From Sphingomonas melonis (GTDB lineage: Bacteria; Pseudomonadota; Alphaproteobacteria; Sphingomonadales; Sphingomonadaceae), in the NCBI RefSeq assembly GCF_013409985.1, contig NZ_JACCBY010000007.1, positions 124,001-188,000 of the forward strand: a DNA stretch of 64,000 bases, given 5' to 3'. The position numbers were made by a program, and so were the translations under genes. Under the pieces are notes generated by a model, which did no database searches, was not told where the DNA came from, and worked only from the letters and a program-made list of their open reading frames with translations. Position 1 is the stretch's first letter; the number at the start of each line of letters is the position of its first letter. This document shows positions 34,804-47,214 of the stretch, piece after piece.

Positions 34804-35733
34804 ATGAAAGACAAGCTGGTTACGATCTTCGGCGGCGGCGGATTCGTCGGCCGCTATGTGGTGCAGGCGCTGCTGCGCGGTGGTGCGCGGGTGCGCGTCG
34901 CCGAGCGCGATCCGCGGCATGCGTGGTTTCTCAGGCCGTTGGGCGGTCTCGGCCAAACCCAGTTCGTTGCCGCCGACGTGACGCTGCCCGATACGGTCAA
35001 GCGTGCGGTGCAGGGCGCCGACGCGGTGATCAACATGGTCGGCGTGCTCGCGGGCGATTTCGAGCGGATCCATGTCGGCGGTGCGCGCAACGTCGCCGAG
35101 GCCGCGGCGGCGGCCGGCGTCGCGACGCTGGTGCATATGTCGGCGATCGGCGCCGATTCGTCGGCGCCCTCCGCCTATGGCAGCAGCAAGGGCCGCGGCG
35201 AGGAGGCGGTGCGCGCCGCCTTCCCGCACGCCGCGATCATCCGCCCGTCGATCGTGTTCGGCCGCGAGGATCAGTTCATCAATCGATTCGCGGCGATGAT
35301 CGGCAAGGCGCCGGTGGTGCCGGTGCTGCGCGCGCCGGTGAAGTTCCAGCCGGTGTTCGCGGCCGATGTCGGCGATGCGATGGCGGCGGCGACCGACGCC
35401 CGCTTCGCCGGGCAGACGTTCGAGCTCGGCGGCCCCGACGTGATGACGATGGGCGAGATCATCCGCTGGATCGCCAAGACGATCGGCCGCAGCCCGTCGA
35501 TCGTCGAACTGCCCGATGCGGCCGGCGCGCTGCTCGCCCGTCTGCCGTTCGCGCCGATCACCAAGGACCAGTGGCTGATGCTCCAGCGCGACAATGTCGT
35601 CGCCCTGGGCGCACAGGGGCTGGCGGCGCTTGGCATCCACCCGACCCCGCTGCAGGCGGTCGCGCCCGAATGGCTCGTCCGCTTCCGCCGCACCGGCCGG
35701 TTCGGTCGTCGCGCCGAAACCCTCGCCGCCTAA
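34804..35733 (+). CDS. NDUFA9-like NAD(P)-binding protein (atypical SDR)
   Basis: The 309-residue protein has a Rossmann start VTIFGGGGFVGRYVVQALL, the SDR-type active-site region MSAIGADSSAPSAYGSSKGRGEEAV (YxxxK: YGSSK) and RPSIVFGREDQFINRFA, all typical of the family related to complex I subunit NDUFA9. In alphaproteobacteria such proteins assist complex I or act as quinone-binding or assembly factors; the role here is inferred. The start at 34804 is preferred over 34735 because the Rossmann strand then begins at residue 5. It precedes uppP by 9 bases, so the two probably form an operon. Confidence 0.87.
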   Translation: MKDKLVTIFGGGGFVGRYVVQALLRGGARVRVAERDPRHAWFLRPLGGLGQTQFVAADVTLPDTVKRAVQGADAVINMVGVLAGDFERIHVGGARNVAEAAAAAGVATLVHMSAIGADSSAPSAYGSSKGRGEEAVRAAFPHAAIIRPSIVFGREDQFINRFAAMIGKAPVVPVLRAPVKFQPVFAADVGDAMAAATDARFAGQTFELGGPDVMTMGEIIRWIAKTIGRSPSIVELPDAAGALLARLPFAPITKDQWLMLQRDNVVALGAQGLAALGIHPTPLQAVAPEWLVRFRRTGRFGRRAETLAA

Positions 35734-35742
35734 GGACTATTC

Positions 35743-36540
35743 ATGGATCTGCTCACCGTCATCCTCCTCGGCATCGTCGAGGGGGTCACCGAATTCCTGC
35801 CCGTCTCCTCGACCGGCCATCTCATTCTCGCCGGCACCTTGCTCGGCGTGCAGGACCAGGCGACCGCGACCTTCGATATCGTCATCCAGCTGGGCGCGAT
35901 CCTGGCGGTGATCGTCCTGTACTGGCGGCGCTTCTGGGACGTGGCGGTGGGCCTGGTCGGCGGCCAGCCCAAGTCGATCGCCTTCGTGCGCAACATCGTG
36001 CTCGGCTTCGTTCCCGCGATGGCGATCGGCCTGGTGGTCTACAAGGCGGTCAAGGCGCTGCTCGAAAGCCCGACGGTCGTCGCGGTCGCGCTGATCATCG
36101 GCGGTGTGGCGATCCTCGCGATCGAGCGCATGGTGAAGAAGGCGCGGATCGAATCGGTCGAGGACATGCCGTGGAGTACCGCGCTGACCGTCGGCGTCAT
36201 CCAGTGCCTGGCGATGATCCCCGGCATCAGCCGTTCGGGCGCGACGATCATGGGGGCGCTCAGCCTCGGCGTCGACCGGCGCGCGGCGGCGGAGTTCTCC
36301 TTCTTCCTCGCCATCCCGACGATGCTCGCCGCCTCGGGCTACGACCTGCTGAAGTCGGGCGCGACATTGGGGCAGGGCGAGTGGCTAAGCATCGCGATCG
36401 GCTTCGCCGTTTCGTTCGTCGTCGCGCTGGTGGTGATCCGCTGGTTCGTCGGCATCGTCAGCCGTCACGGATTTGCACCTTTCGCATGGTATCGAATCGT
36501 CGTCGGCGCGGTCGCCTTGGTCGCGCTGCAGTTGCGATAG
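35743..36540 (+). CDS. uppP: Undecaprenyl-diphosphatase (BacA type)
   Basis: The 265-residue membrane enzyme carries both family signatures: EGVTEFLPVSSTGHLIL near the N-terminus (catalytic Glu and the E/QxxxE region) and PGISRSGATI (about residue 165), plus several membrane segments. It removes phosphate from C55-PP at the periplasmic face, recycling the lipid carrier for peptidoglycan and other surface polymers, and gives low bacitracin resistance. Length matches the family. It follows the NDUFA9-like gene by 9 bases. Confidence 0.96.
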   Translation: MDLLTVILLGIVEGVTEFLPVSSTGHLILAGTLLGVQDQATATFDIVIQLGAILAVIVLYWRRFWDVAVGLVGGQPKSIAFVRNIVLGFVPAMAIGLVVYKAVKALLESPTVVAVALIIGGVAILAIERMVKKARIESVEDMPWSTALTVGVIQCLAMIPGISRSGATIMGALSLGVDRRAAAEFSFFLAIPTMLAASGYDLLKSGATLGQGEWLSIAIGFAVSFVVALVVIRWFVGIVSRHGFAPFAWYRIVVGAVALVALQLR

Positions 36541-36693
36541 GACCGCATCGTTACCTTCTTTGTCGCTGATGAAGCGAGGGGACGTTCGCCAAGCAAGGCG
36601 AACTGCAATACTAAGGCAGTATGCCTGCCATATCGGCGATTTTGTGCGTGACATGCCGGGCTTTCCTTCGTAGCTGAGGCGCAAGGAGGCCTC

Positions 36694-38127
36694 ATGCCGC
36701 ACGATTCCATGCTCAAGTTCGTCGGCCGTCAGCAGGCCTATCCCGCCAAGCGCGCGCCCGAGGCGCGTGCGGAGGACTTCGCGGAGATCGCCGCGCGCTA
36801 TGCGCCGCCCGCGGCGGAGGACCAGGCGGGGCGCTGCTCGCAATGCGGCGTCCCCTATTGTTCGGTGCATTGCCCGCTGCACAATCATATACCCGACTGG
36901 CTGCGGCTGACCGCCGAGGGGCGGCTGCGCGAGGCCTATGAGCTGTCGAACAGCACCTCGACCATGCCCGAGATCTGCGGGCGCATCTGCCCGCAGGACC
37001 GTCTGTGCGAGGGCAATTGCGTTATCGAGTTCACCGGCCACGGCGCGGTGACGATCGGCTCGGTCGAGAAGTTCATCACCGATACCGCCTGGGAAGAGGG
37101 CTGGGTCGAGCCGCTGGTGCCGGGGCCAGCGCGCGGCCAGTCGGTGGCGGTGATCGGTGCCGGCCCGGCCGGGCTGACCGCGGCGGAATATCTGCGCGGC
37201 CATGGCTATGAGGTGCACGTCTACGACCGGCACGATCGCGCCGGCGGGCTGCTGACCTATGGCATCCCCGGCTTCAAGCTGGAAAAGCCCGTCGTCATGC
37301 GTCGCGTCGACCGGCTCAAGGCGGGCGGCATCGTCTTCCACGAAGGGTTCAGCGTCGGCGAACAGGCGAGCCTCGACGATCTGCGTCGCGAGCATGACGC
37401 GGTGCTGATCGCGACCGGCGTCTACAAGGCGCGCGCGCTCGACGTGGCGGGCGGCGACGACGGCCGTGTGGTGGCGGCGCTCGACTATCTCATCGCGTCG
37501 AACCGCAAGGGCTTCGGCGATGCGGTGCCGGCGTTCGATCAGGGCGGACTCGACGCGGCGGGCAAGCATGTCGTCGTGATCGGCGGCGGCGATACCGCGA
37601 TGGACTGCGTCCGCACCGCGATCCGCCAGGGCGCGGCATCGGTGAAATGCCTGTATCGCCGCGATCGCAAGAACATGCCGGGCAGCCAGCGCGAGGTGAC
37701 CAATGCCGAGGAGGAGGGTGCCGAGTTCGTCTGGCTCTCCGCTCCTGCGGCGTTCGACAGCGACGGTACGGTGCGCGCGCGCAAGATGCGGCTCGGCGCC
37801 CCCGATGCGAGCGGCCGCCGCGCGCCCGAACCCGATCCGAGCGGCGATTTCACGCTCAAGGCCGATCTGGTGATCAAGGCGTTGGGCTTCGATGCCGAGG
37901 ATCTGCCGGCGCTGTTCGGCGCGCCCGAGCTGGGGGTCAGCCGCTGGGGCACGGTGCTGGTCGACGGCAAGACGCTGATGACCAGCCTCGACGGCGTGTT
38001 CGCGGCGGGCGACATCGTGCGCGGCGCGAGCCTGGTGGTCTGGGCGATCCGCGACGGTCGCGATGTCGCCGCGACGATGCACAAGTGGCTGAAGGCGAAA
38101 GTGAAGGCGGGAAAGGTCGCGGCGTGA
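36694..38127 (+). CDS. gltD: Glutamate synthase [NADPH] small subunit
   Basis: The 477-residue subunit has the N-terminal Cys cluster for two 4Fe-4S centres (CSQCGVPYCSVHC at residues 48-60, ICGRICPQDRLCEGNC about 89-104), an FAD-binding site VAVIGAGPAGLTAAEYL, and an NADPH-binding site VVIGGGDTAMDC. It passes electrons from NADPH to the large subunit. It is the first gene of a four-gene chain: gltD, an MntA antitoxin, a HepT toxin and gltB. Its stop overlaps the antitoxin start (GTGA at 38124-38127). The 153-base region before it includes a short GGCA/TGCC hairpin and probably the promoter. Confidence 0.96.
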   Translation: MPHDSMLKFVGRQQAYPAKRAPEARAEDFAEIAARYAPPAAEDQAGRCSQCGVPYCSVHCPLHNHIPDWLRLTAEGRLREAYELSNSTSTMPEICGRICPQDRLCEGNCVIEFTGHGAVTIGSVEKFITDTAWEEGWVEPLVPGPARGQSVAVIGAGPAGLTAAEYLRGHGYEVHVYDRHDRAGGLLTYGIPGFKLEKPVVMRRVDRLKAGGIVFHEGFSVGEQASLDDLRREHDAVLIATGVYKARALDVAGGDDGRVVAALDYLIASNRKGFGDAVPAFDQGGLDAAGKHVVVIGGGDTAMDCVRTAIRQGAASVKCLYRRDRKNMPGSQREVTNAEEEGAEFVWLSAPAAFDSDGTVRARKMRLGAPDASGRRAPEPDPSGDFTLKADLVIKALGFDAEDLPALFGAPELGVSRWGTVLVDGKTLMTSLDGVFAAGDIVRGASLVVWAIRDGRDVAATMHKWLKAKVKAGKVAA

Positions 38128-38426
38128 GACTGAAGCAGCGCGATATCGACGCGATCCGTCTCGCCGCGCGCACGACGTTCGGCGAGACCGCGTCCGTCAG
38201 CCTGTTTGGCAGTCGCCTCCGCGACGATCTGCGGGGAGGCGACATCGACCTGTTGATCGAAGCCGATCCCAGCGACGAGGCGGAATGGCGGAGGGTCGGT
38301 GCCTTTCGCGACCTGCTGTTCCGCCATATCGACGAGCAGAAGGTCGATGTCGTCCTGATCGAGCGAGGCCGCGCGCCATCGGCCTTCGCCCGCCTCGTCC
38401 AGCCCGAGGCACGGCCGTTGCCATGA
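38124..38426 (+). CDS. mntA: MntA-type nucleotidyltransferase antitoxin
   Basis: The 100-residue protein is a minimal nucleotidyltransferase. The motif GSRLRDDLRGGDIDL supplies Gly29-Ser30 and the metal-binding Asp40 and Asp42, and the third carboxylate is Asp75 in QKVDVVLIE. All catalytic residues are intact. In known HepT/MntA pairs the antitoxin transfers AMP to a Tyr of the toxin and silences it. The start is GTG, overlapping the gltD stop; the stop overlaps the hepT start (ATGA at 38423-38426). Its base composition looks lower in GC than gltD. Confidence 0.88.
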   Translation: MRLKQRDIDAIRLAARTTFGETASVSLFGSRLRDDLRGGDIDLLIEADPSDEAEWRRVGAFRDLLFRHIDEQKVDVVLIERGRAPSAFARLVQPEARPLP

Positions 38427-38889
38427 CGACCGAGGATTTGATCAAGGCGGCAGCAGCGCGTTGCGACCGGATCGTCGCCGGGTTCGATGACCTTCGGCCG
38501 ATCCTGACCCCGGTATTGCCGATCATTGGCGACGATCCCTCGCGACTGCCGCTGATCGAACGGATCGCCAGCATCGCGCTGCTGAAACGGTACGAGCAGT
38601 TACAAGACATGCTCGGCCGCCTCTTTCGAGCCTACCTGACCTGGGAGCTCGAAGATGTCCGGGCGATGACCCGACGCGATCAGGCCAACCAGCTGGAGAA
38701 GCTGGGCATCGTCGAGGATGCCGACGATTGGATCGGTGCGGCGGAACTGCGCAACCGGTTGGTTCACGAATATCCCATTGATGAAGCCGAGCAGGTCGAT
38801 CGGGTCAACGATACCTGGGATGCTTCGTCCGGCCTTATCCAGGCTTATGTCACTTTGCGAGCGAGGCTCGCCGAACAGGGTCTCATACC

Positions 38890-38893
<4 letters not shown>
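38423..38893 (+). CDS. hepT: HepT-like HEPN toxin ribonuclease
   Basis: The 156-residue helical protein carries the HEPN active motif RNRLVHEY (Arg110, His115, Tyr117), that is Rx4HxY. Arg and His form the RNase site and the Tyr is the residue AMPylated by MntA in characterised pairs. It lies directly behind mntA with a 4-bp overlap, and its own stop overlaps the gltB start (ATGA at 38890-38893). Codons such as CTA-free but A/T-ending ones (TTACAAGAC, TTTCGAGCC) are more frequent than in the glt genes, which points to acquisition. Position inside an essential-metabolism operon is unusual. Confidence 0.85.
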
Positions 38894-43392
<4,499 letters not shown>

Positions 43393-43406
43393 GCGCGGAC
43401 GGAGGG

Positions 43407-43796
43407 TTACAGCGCGGACCGGATATCGGTCCGCGCGAAATCCTCGCCCTTGTAGAGCAAGGGGCAGCCGGCGACGTACGCGACGGCATAGGCCATGCAG
43501 TCGCCGTAGTTGAGCGACGCCTGGTGGCGTCCTTTGCCGTAGCGGTCGAAAGCGGCACGCGCGGCCGCAAGATGGATGCCGTCGAAGCTGATCCGCTCGA
43601 CATCGGCGAGAAGCCGTTCCGTCGCGGCGCGCGCTGACGCTTCACCAACCTTGCTCGCTGTCACCAGATGCAGTTCGAGTTCCGTCGGCCGGCCGATCAA
43701 CAGGTGCGTGGCGGCCGACATCCGATCGGCGATGCGATCGGCGTCCGGTTCGTTCTGCAACATCGCGACGATCGCTGACGTATCCAGCGCGATCAT
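43407..43796 (-). CDS. vapC: VapC-family PIN-domain toxin
   Basis: The 129-residue protein is a PIN-domain RNase. The acidic active-site residues are Asp5 (MIALDTSAIVAML), Glu39/Glu41 (RPTELEL), Asp99 (NYGDCMAYAVA) and Asp119 or Asp124 (GEDFARTDI). It belongs to the group that pairs with short VapB proteins ending in DEHGLP. Its start overlaps the antitoxin stop by 4 bases (43793-43796). A perfect 10-bp GC hairpin (43412-43436) lies within its last codons and may end gltB transcription coming from the other side. Confidence 0.93.
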   Translation of the reverse strand: MIALDTSAIVAMLQNEPDADRIADRMSAATHLLIGRPTELELHLVTASKVGEASARAATERLLADVERISFDGIHLAAARAAFDRYGKGRHQASLNYGDCMAYAVAYVAGCPLLYKGEDFARTDIRSAL

Positions 43797-44047
43797 GTCG
43801 GCAGACCATGCTCGTCATAGCCGAGGATTTCGTCTGGTGTGCGTGGATCAAGGATAGGGGCGGCTGCGAAGATCGCCTGCGCTTCCCGCACGCGCTCCAT
43901 ATAATCGGTCCTGCGTGCCTTTTCGCGGTCGCGTTCAAGTTCGTTGCAAACTGCTACGCCGATGGCGTCGCTGAACGACAGGCCTCGACTGGCCGCCAGC
44001 TCGCGGATCGCCTGTTCATGCGCTTCGCGTTGGATGTGCACGTCCAT
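43793..44047 (-). CDS. vapB: VapB-family antitoxin
   Basis: The 84-residue antitoxin of the Rv0623/PSK type has an N-terminal DNA-binding ribbon and helix part (MDVHIQREAHEQAIRELAAS, GLSFSDAIGVAVCNEL) and the C-terminal toxin-binding tail DPRTPDEILGYDEHGLPT. It precedes vapC in the usual order. A TATAAA-like -10 sequence lies about 30 bases upstream (44077-44082), and autoregulation by the VapBC complex is expected. Confidence 0.9.
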   Translation of the reverse strand: MDVHIQREAHEQAIRELAASRGLSFSDAIGVAVCNELERDREKARRTDYMERVREAQAIFAAAPILDPRTPDEILGYDEHGLPT

Positions 44048-44143
44048 CGGATGTCTCGTTCGGAGTTTGTCCCCAATTTATAGACCGGCGGACGGAAGAC
44101 AACGGCTTCACCTCGCCCCCGCCGATGCCCTACAGGTGGCCGT

Positions 44144-44818
44144 ATGTGGCAGCTTTACCAATTCCCCCTGTGTCCGTTCAGCCGCAAGGTGCGCCTGCTG
44201 CTCGGCGAGAAGGGCATCGGCTATGAGCTGGTGCGCGAATCGCCCTGGGACCGGCGCGACGAGTTCATGGACATGAACCCCGCCGGCGAAACGCCGGTGA
44301 TGGTCGACGCCTCGCGTCCCGGCGCGCCGCTGATCGATTCGATGGCAATCTGCGAATATTTCGAGGAGACGGTCGACAAGGCGGCGACGATCAACGGCAC
44401 CGCCGCCAACCGCGCCGAGATCCGCCGGCTGGTGAGCTGGTTCGACACGCATTTCTATCGCGACGTCACCGGGCCGCTGCTCCACGAGCGCGTCGTCAAG
44501 CGGCTGGCGCATCGCGCCGCGCCCGATGCCAAGGGGCTGCGCGAGGCGATGAAGGCGGCGGTCAGCCACCTCGATTATACCGATTACCTGCTCGATCACC
44601 GCAACTGGCTCGGCGGCGCGACCCTGAGCCTCGCCGATCTGGCGGCGGCGGCGCAGATTTCGGTCGCCGATTACCTCGGCGGCATCGACTGGAAGGGGCA
44701 TGACCAGACCGCACGCTGGTATCGCGGCTTCAAGAGCCGGCCGAGCTTCCGGCCGTTGCTGTCCGAGCGGATGGAGATGATCGGGCCACCGGCGCATTAT
44801 GACAATGTCGACTTCTGA
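44144..44818 (+). CDS. Glutathione S-transferase family protein
   Basis: A 224-residue GST-fold protein: thioredoxin-like N-terminal domain with CPFSRKVRLLLGEKGI (the Cys and Ser at the active-site position), the cis-Pro loop NPAGETPVMVD and the glutathione-gamma-glutamyl site DSMAICEYFEE; helical C-terminal domain with LSLADLAAAAQISV. It is likely a detoxification or thiol-transfer enzyme, substrate unknown. It overlaps the csaA start by 20 bases, so the two are co-transcribed. Confidence 0.88.
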   Translation: MWQLYQFPLCPFSRKVRLLLGEKGIGYELVRESPWDRRDEFMDMNPAGETPVMVDASRPGAPLIDSMAICEYFEETVDKAATINGTAANRAEIRRLVSWFDTHFYRDVTGPLLHERVVKRLAHRAAPDAKGLREAMKAAVSHLDYTDYLLDHRNWLGGATLSLADLAAAAQISVADYLGGIDWKGHDQTARWYRGFKSRPSFRPLLSERMEMIGPPAHYDNVDF

Positions 44819-45152
44819 TCCCATCACCTTCGCCGATTTCGAGCGTGTCGACATCCGCGTCGGCACGATCGTCGCCGCCGAACCCTTCCCGGAGGCGCGC
44901 AAGCCCGCGATCAAGCTGCGCATCGATTTCGGCGAGGCGATCGGGGTGAAGAAATCCTCGGCGCAGATCACCGACCATTACACGCCCGAGACGCTGGTCG
45001 GCCGGCAGGTGGCGGCGGTGGTCAACTTCCCGCCGCGCCAGATTGGCCCGTTCATGTCCGAGGTGCTGACGCTCGGCTTCCCCGATGCCGACGGCAAGGT
45101 CGTGCTGATCGGTCCGAGCCTCGCGGTGCCGAACGGCGGGCGTTTGTTCTGA
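44799..45152 (+). CDS. csaA: CsaA-type tRNA-binding protein
   Basis: The protein of 115-117 residues is a single tRNA-binding OB fold: DFERVDIRVGTIVAAEPFPEARKPAIKLRIDFG, KKSSAQITDHYTPE, VVNFPPRQIGPFMSEVL and GPSLAVPNG are diagnostic of CsaA. It is thought to act as a chaperone or export helper and to bind tRNA. Two starts are possible (44799 and 44805); both lie within the preceding GST gene. The 3' side carries a palindromic element. Confidence 0.93.
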   Translation: MTMSTSDPITFADFERVDIRVGTIVAAEPFPEARKPAIKLRIDFGEAIGVKKSSAQITDHYTPETLVGRQVAAVVNFPPRQIGPFMSEVLTLGFPDADGKVVLIGPSLAVPNGGRLF

Positions 45153-45210
45153 TCGACGGAACGGCTCGCCGATCGCACCGGTAACTGTCCGGTTGCGGAT
45201 AGAATAGGGA

Positions 45211-45273
45211 TCGCGCGGAGGCGCGGAGCACGCCGAAGCGCCACATCTCCGCATCCTGCGCGCCTCCGCGCGA
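45211..45273. repeat. Long inverted repeat with 15-bp perfect arms
   Basis: TCGCGCGGAGGCGCG (45211-45225) and its exact complement (45259-45273) enclose 33 bases, in the gap between csaA and the converging DUF1810 gene. The arms differ from families A to C. It could serve as a bidirectional terminator or be a separate intergenic repeat. Confidence 0.7.
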
Positions 45274-45329
45274 CGACATTCTCCGCTGCGATGCGCTTCG
45301 ACAGGGGAATGTCGATCCAGCCTCCGGGC

Positions 45330-45761
45330 TCACACCCCCGTGGCGTCGCGCTCCAGCAGCGCCAGCGTCGCGCGATCGCGCTGGCCGCCATAGAAACGCG
45401 CCAGCGCGGCCTCGAACGGCGTCGGGTCGTCCGCCACCGCGGCGAACAGCGTCATCGACGATTGCAGCTTCATCGCATCGATCTCGCCGAGGATCGCGGT
45501 GGCGCTGCCCGGCGCGGCGGTGACCGTCCGCGTCGCCTCGACCAGCCGCGCGCCGAGCAGGGGGTGCGCGCAATAGGCACGCGCCTCGGCCGCGTCGCGG
45601 ATCGCGTAGAAGCGTGCGGTCTCGCTGCGGCCGAGGCCGGCGATCTGCGGGAACACGAACCACATCCAATGGCTCGTCTTGCGCCCGCGGCGCAGCTCGG
45701 CGAGCGCCTGATCGTGGACAAGTGCTTGAGCGGACAGGAAACGATCGAGCTGTTGCGTCAT
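45330..45761 (-). CDS. DUF1810 family protein
   Basis: The 143-residue cytosolic protein matches DUF1810 throughout: LDRFLSAQALVHDQALAELRRGRKTSHWMWFVFPQIAGLG, YAIRDAAEARAYCAHPLLGARLVE, DAMKLQSSMTLF and GGQRDRATLALL. The family is widespread in bacteria; no activity is established. It is divergent from a lipoprotein gene with 41 bases between starts and converges on csaA. Confidence 0.9.
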   Translation of the reverse strand: MTQQLDRFLSAQALVHDQALAELRRGRKTSHWMWFVFPQIAGLGRSETARFYAIRDAAEARAYCAHPLLGARLVEATRTVTAAPGSATAILGEIDAMKLQSSMTLFAAVADDPTPFEAALARFYGGQRDRATLALLERDATGV

Positions 45762-45802
45762 GGGGCAAGCAACCGCCGGGCCGCCTGCCGCGTTCCACCC
45801 TT

Positions 45803-46309
45803 ATGCGCCTCCTCTCCCTTGTCCCGCTCCTGCTGCTCGCCGCGTGCGGCAGCGGCCAATCCGCCAGCGAGGACAATGCCGCCGCGGCGCACTTCGTGCC
45901 GCCGCCGACCCAGCCGCCCAAGCCGCTGCCCGGACAGGAGCACAGCAATCCGATCACCGCCTATGTCGGCAAATATCCCGGCGACGCCGTCGACGGCGTC
46001 GGTTTCTACGATCGCACCGAGGTGTCGCGCGCGCTGATCGACGCGGTCGGCGACGATGCGATCCGCCATCGCTTCACCGCGCGGGATGCGGTCGCGGTGC
46101 CGATCTACCAGACCAAGGACGGCCGCCTCGCCGCACACGCCTGCGAGGCGCACAATTGTGACGGCAAGGACTGGACCTTCCTCGTCGCACCCGACGGCAC
46201 GCGCGGCGAGGCCTGCTATCACGACGGCGAGACGATGGGCGCGACCAGCCGCTGGTATGCCGCCGGGGCGCCGCCGAAATCCCGTCCCGGCGATTGTCCG
46301 CAGGAGTAA
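45803..46309 (+). CDS. Predicted lipoprotein of unknown function
   Basis: The 168-residue protein has a lipoprotein signal (MRLLSLVPLLLLAACGSGQ, lipobox LAAC), a Pro-rich spacer (VPPPTQPPKPLPGQ) and a folded part with three Cys (HACEAHNCDGKDWTFLV, GEACYHDG, GDCPQE) plus the lipobox Cys. YVGKYPGDAVDGVGFYDRTEV and the Cys pattern suggest an inhibitor-like or Ivy-related periplasmic protein, but this is only a resemblance. No clear ribosome site precedes ATG 45803. The next gene starts 4 bases after its stop. Confidence 0.78.
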   Translation: MRLLSLVPLLLLAACGSGQSASEDNAAAAHFVPPPTQPPKPLPGQEHSNPITAYVGKYPGDAVDGVGFYDRTEVSRALIDAVGDDAIRHRFTARDAVAVPIYQTKDGRLAAHACEAHNCDGKDWTFLVAPDGTRGEACYHDGETMGATSRWYAAGAPPKSRPGDCPQE

Positions 46310-46312
46310 GCG

Positions 46313-46933
46313 ATGCTCGAACATGTCCCCGCCTGGCTCGGTCAGGCGCTGAGCGGCGTCCGCGCCGGTGCCGACAAGCTGGCGATCGCGCGACCGGAAC
46401 TGGGTTCGGCCTTCCCCGCGCTCGATCTGACCAGCCCCGCCTTCGCCGATGGCGCGCGGCTGCCCGATCGCTTCACCGCGGACGGGGCGGGCGTCTCGCC
46501 GCCGCTGACCTGGGGTGCCGCGCCCGAGGGCACCGCGCTGTTCGCGCTGCTGGTCGAGGATGCCGACGCACCCGCGCCGCAGCCGCTCGTCCATGCGGTG
46601 GTCTGGGGCATCGCCGCCGATGCCGGCCGGCTGGAGGAAGGCGCGATCGTCGGCGACGGCGCCGGGTCGCCCGACCGTGATGTCGGCCGCAATTCCTATC
46701 TGCGCGAGGGCTGGCTGCCGCCCGATCCGCCGACCGGGCATGGCACGCATCGCTATGTCTTTCAGCTGTTCGCCCTGGGGCCGGATGTCGGGGCGCCGGG
46801 CGAGACACCGGGGCGCAGCGCGATCGTCGAGGCGATGGCGGGGCATGTGCTCGCTGCCGGATTGTTGACCGCGACCTATGGCCGCGGCGAGGCGGCGGCG
46901 GTCGGCCCCGTCGGGGCCGCCGCGCCCGCCTGA
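46313..46933 (+). CDS. YbhB/YbcL-type phosphatidylethanolamine-binding-like protein
   Basis: The 206-residue protein is a PEBP (Raf kinase inhibitor-like) family member: LDLTSPAFADGARLPDRFTADGAGVSPPLTWG, the ligand-pocket residues in EDADAPAPQPLVHAVVWGI (DPDAP-like), and PPTGHGTHRYVFQLFALG. The bacterial group is of unknown biochemical role. It follows the lipoprotein gene closely and probably shares its transcript. Confidence 0.92.
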   Translation: MLEHVPAWLGQALSGVRAGADKLAIARPELGSAFPALDLTSPAFADGARLPDRFTADGAGVSPPLTWGAAPEGTALFALLVEDADAPAPQPLVHAVVWGIAADAGRLEEGAIVGDGAGSPDRDVGRNSYLREGWLPPDPPTGHGTHRYVFQLFALGPDVGAPGETPGRSAIVEAMAGHVLAAGLLTATYGRGEAAAVGPVGAAAPA

Positions 46934-46937
46934 GCCG

Positions 46938-47048
46938 TCAGGCGATCGGCGACACCGGGATCGCGGCGCTGATCGCGACGGCGGCGAAGGCGAAGGCCGC
47001 GACGATCGAGAAGGCGGTGCGCTGGGCGAGTTCGAAACGGAGAAACAT
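46938..47048 (-). CDS. 36-residue predicted membrane peptide
   Basis: The frame starts MFLRFELAQRTAF and continues as one hydrophobic Ala-rich segment (SIVAAFAFAAVAISAAIP) ending VSPIA. Charged N-terminus plus single membrane span resembles short membrane peptides common in sphingomonads. An AAAGGG stretch lies 9 bases before the ATG. It is too short for usual gene callers. Its stop lies 5 bases from the stop of the PEBP gene. Confidence 0.5.
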   Translation of the reverse strand: MFLRFELAQRTAFSIVAAFAFAAVAISAAIPVSPIA

Positions 47049-47214
47049 GGTCTTTATCCCTTTTGGTTGATCGCGGCGCTGGGTCGCCGCCGATGCCAGG
47101 GACTTTGCAGACGCCGTGCCAAATCCGCCAAACGGCTGATTTCTGCGGAAAACATGGCGAGCGTCGAATGCGATTGGTAGTTTGCGCCAGTCCCCCTGGC
47201 GCGTTCCGCCACAA

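Noticed and set aside
38124..38426. A longer gene starting inside gltD for the nucleotidyltransferase
   Set aside because: The long frame upstream is the shadow of gltD; the GTG at 38124 gives a complete, correctly sized MntA and the typical 4-bp overlap.
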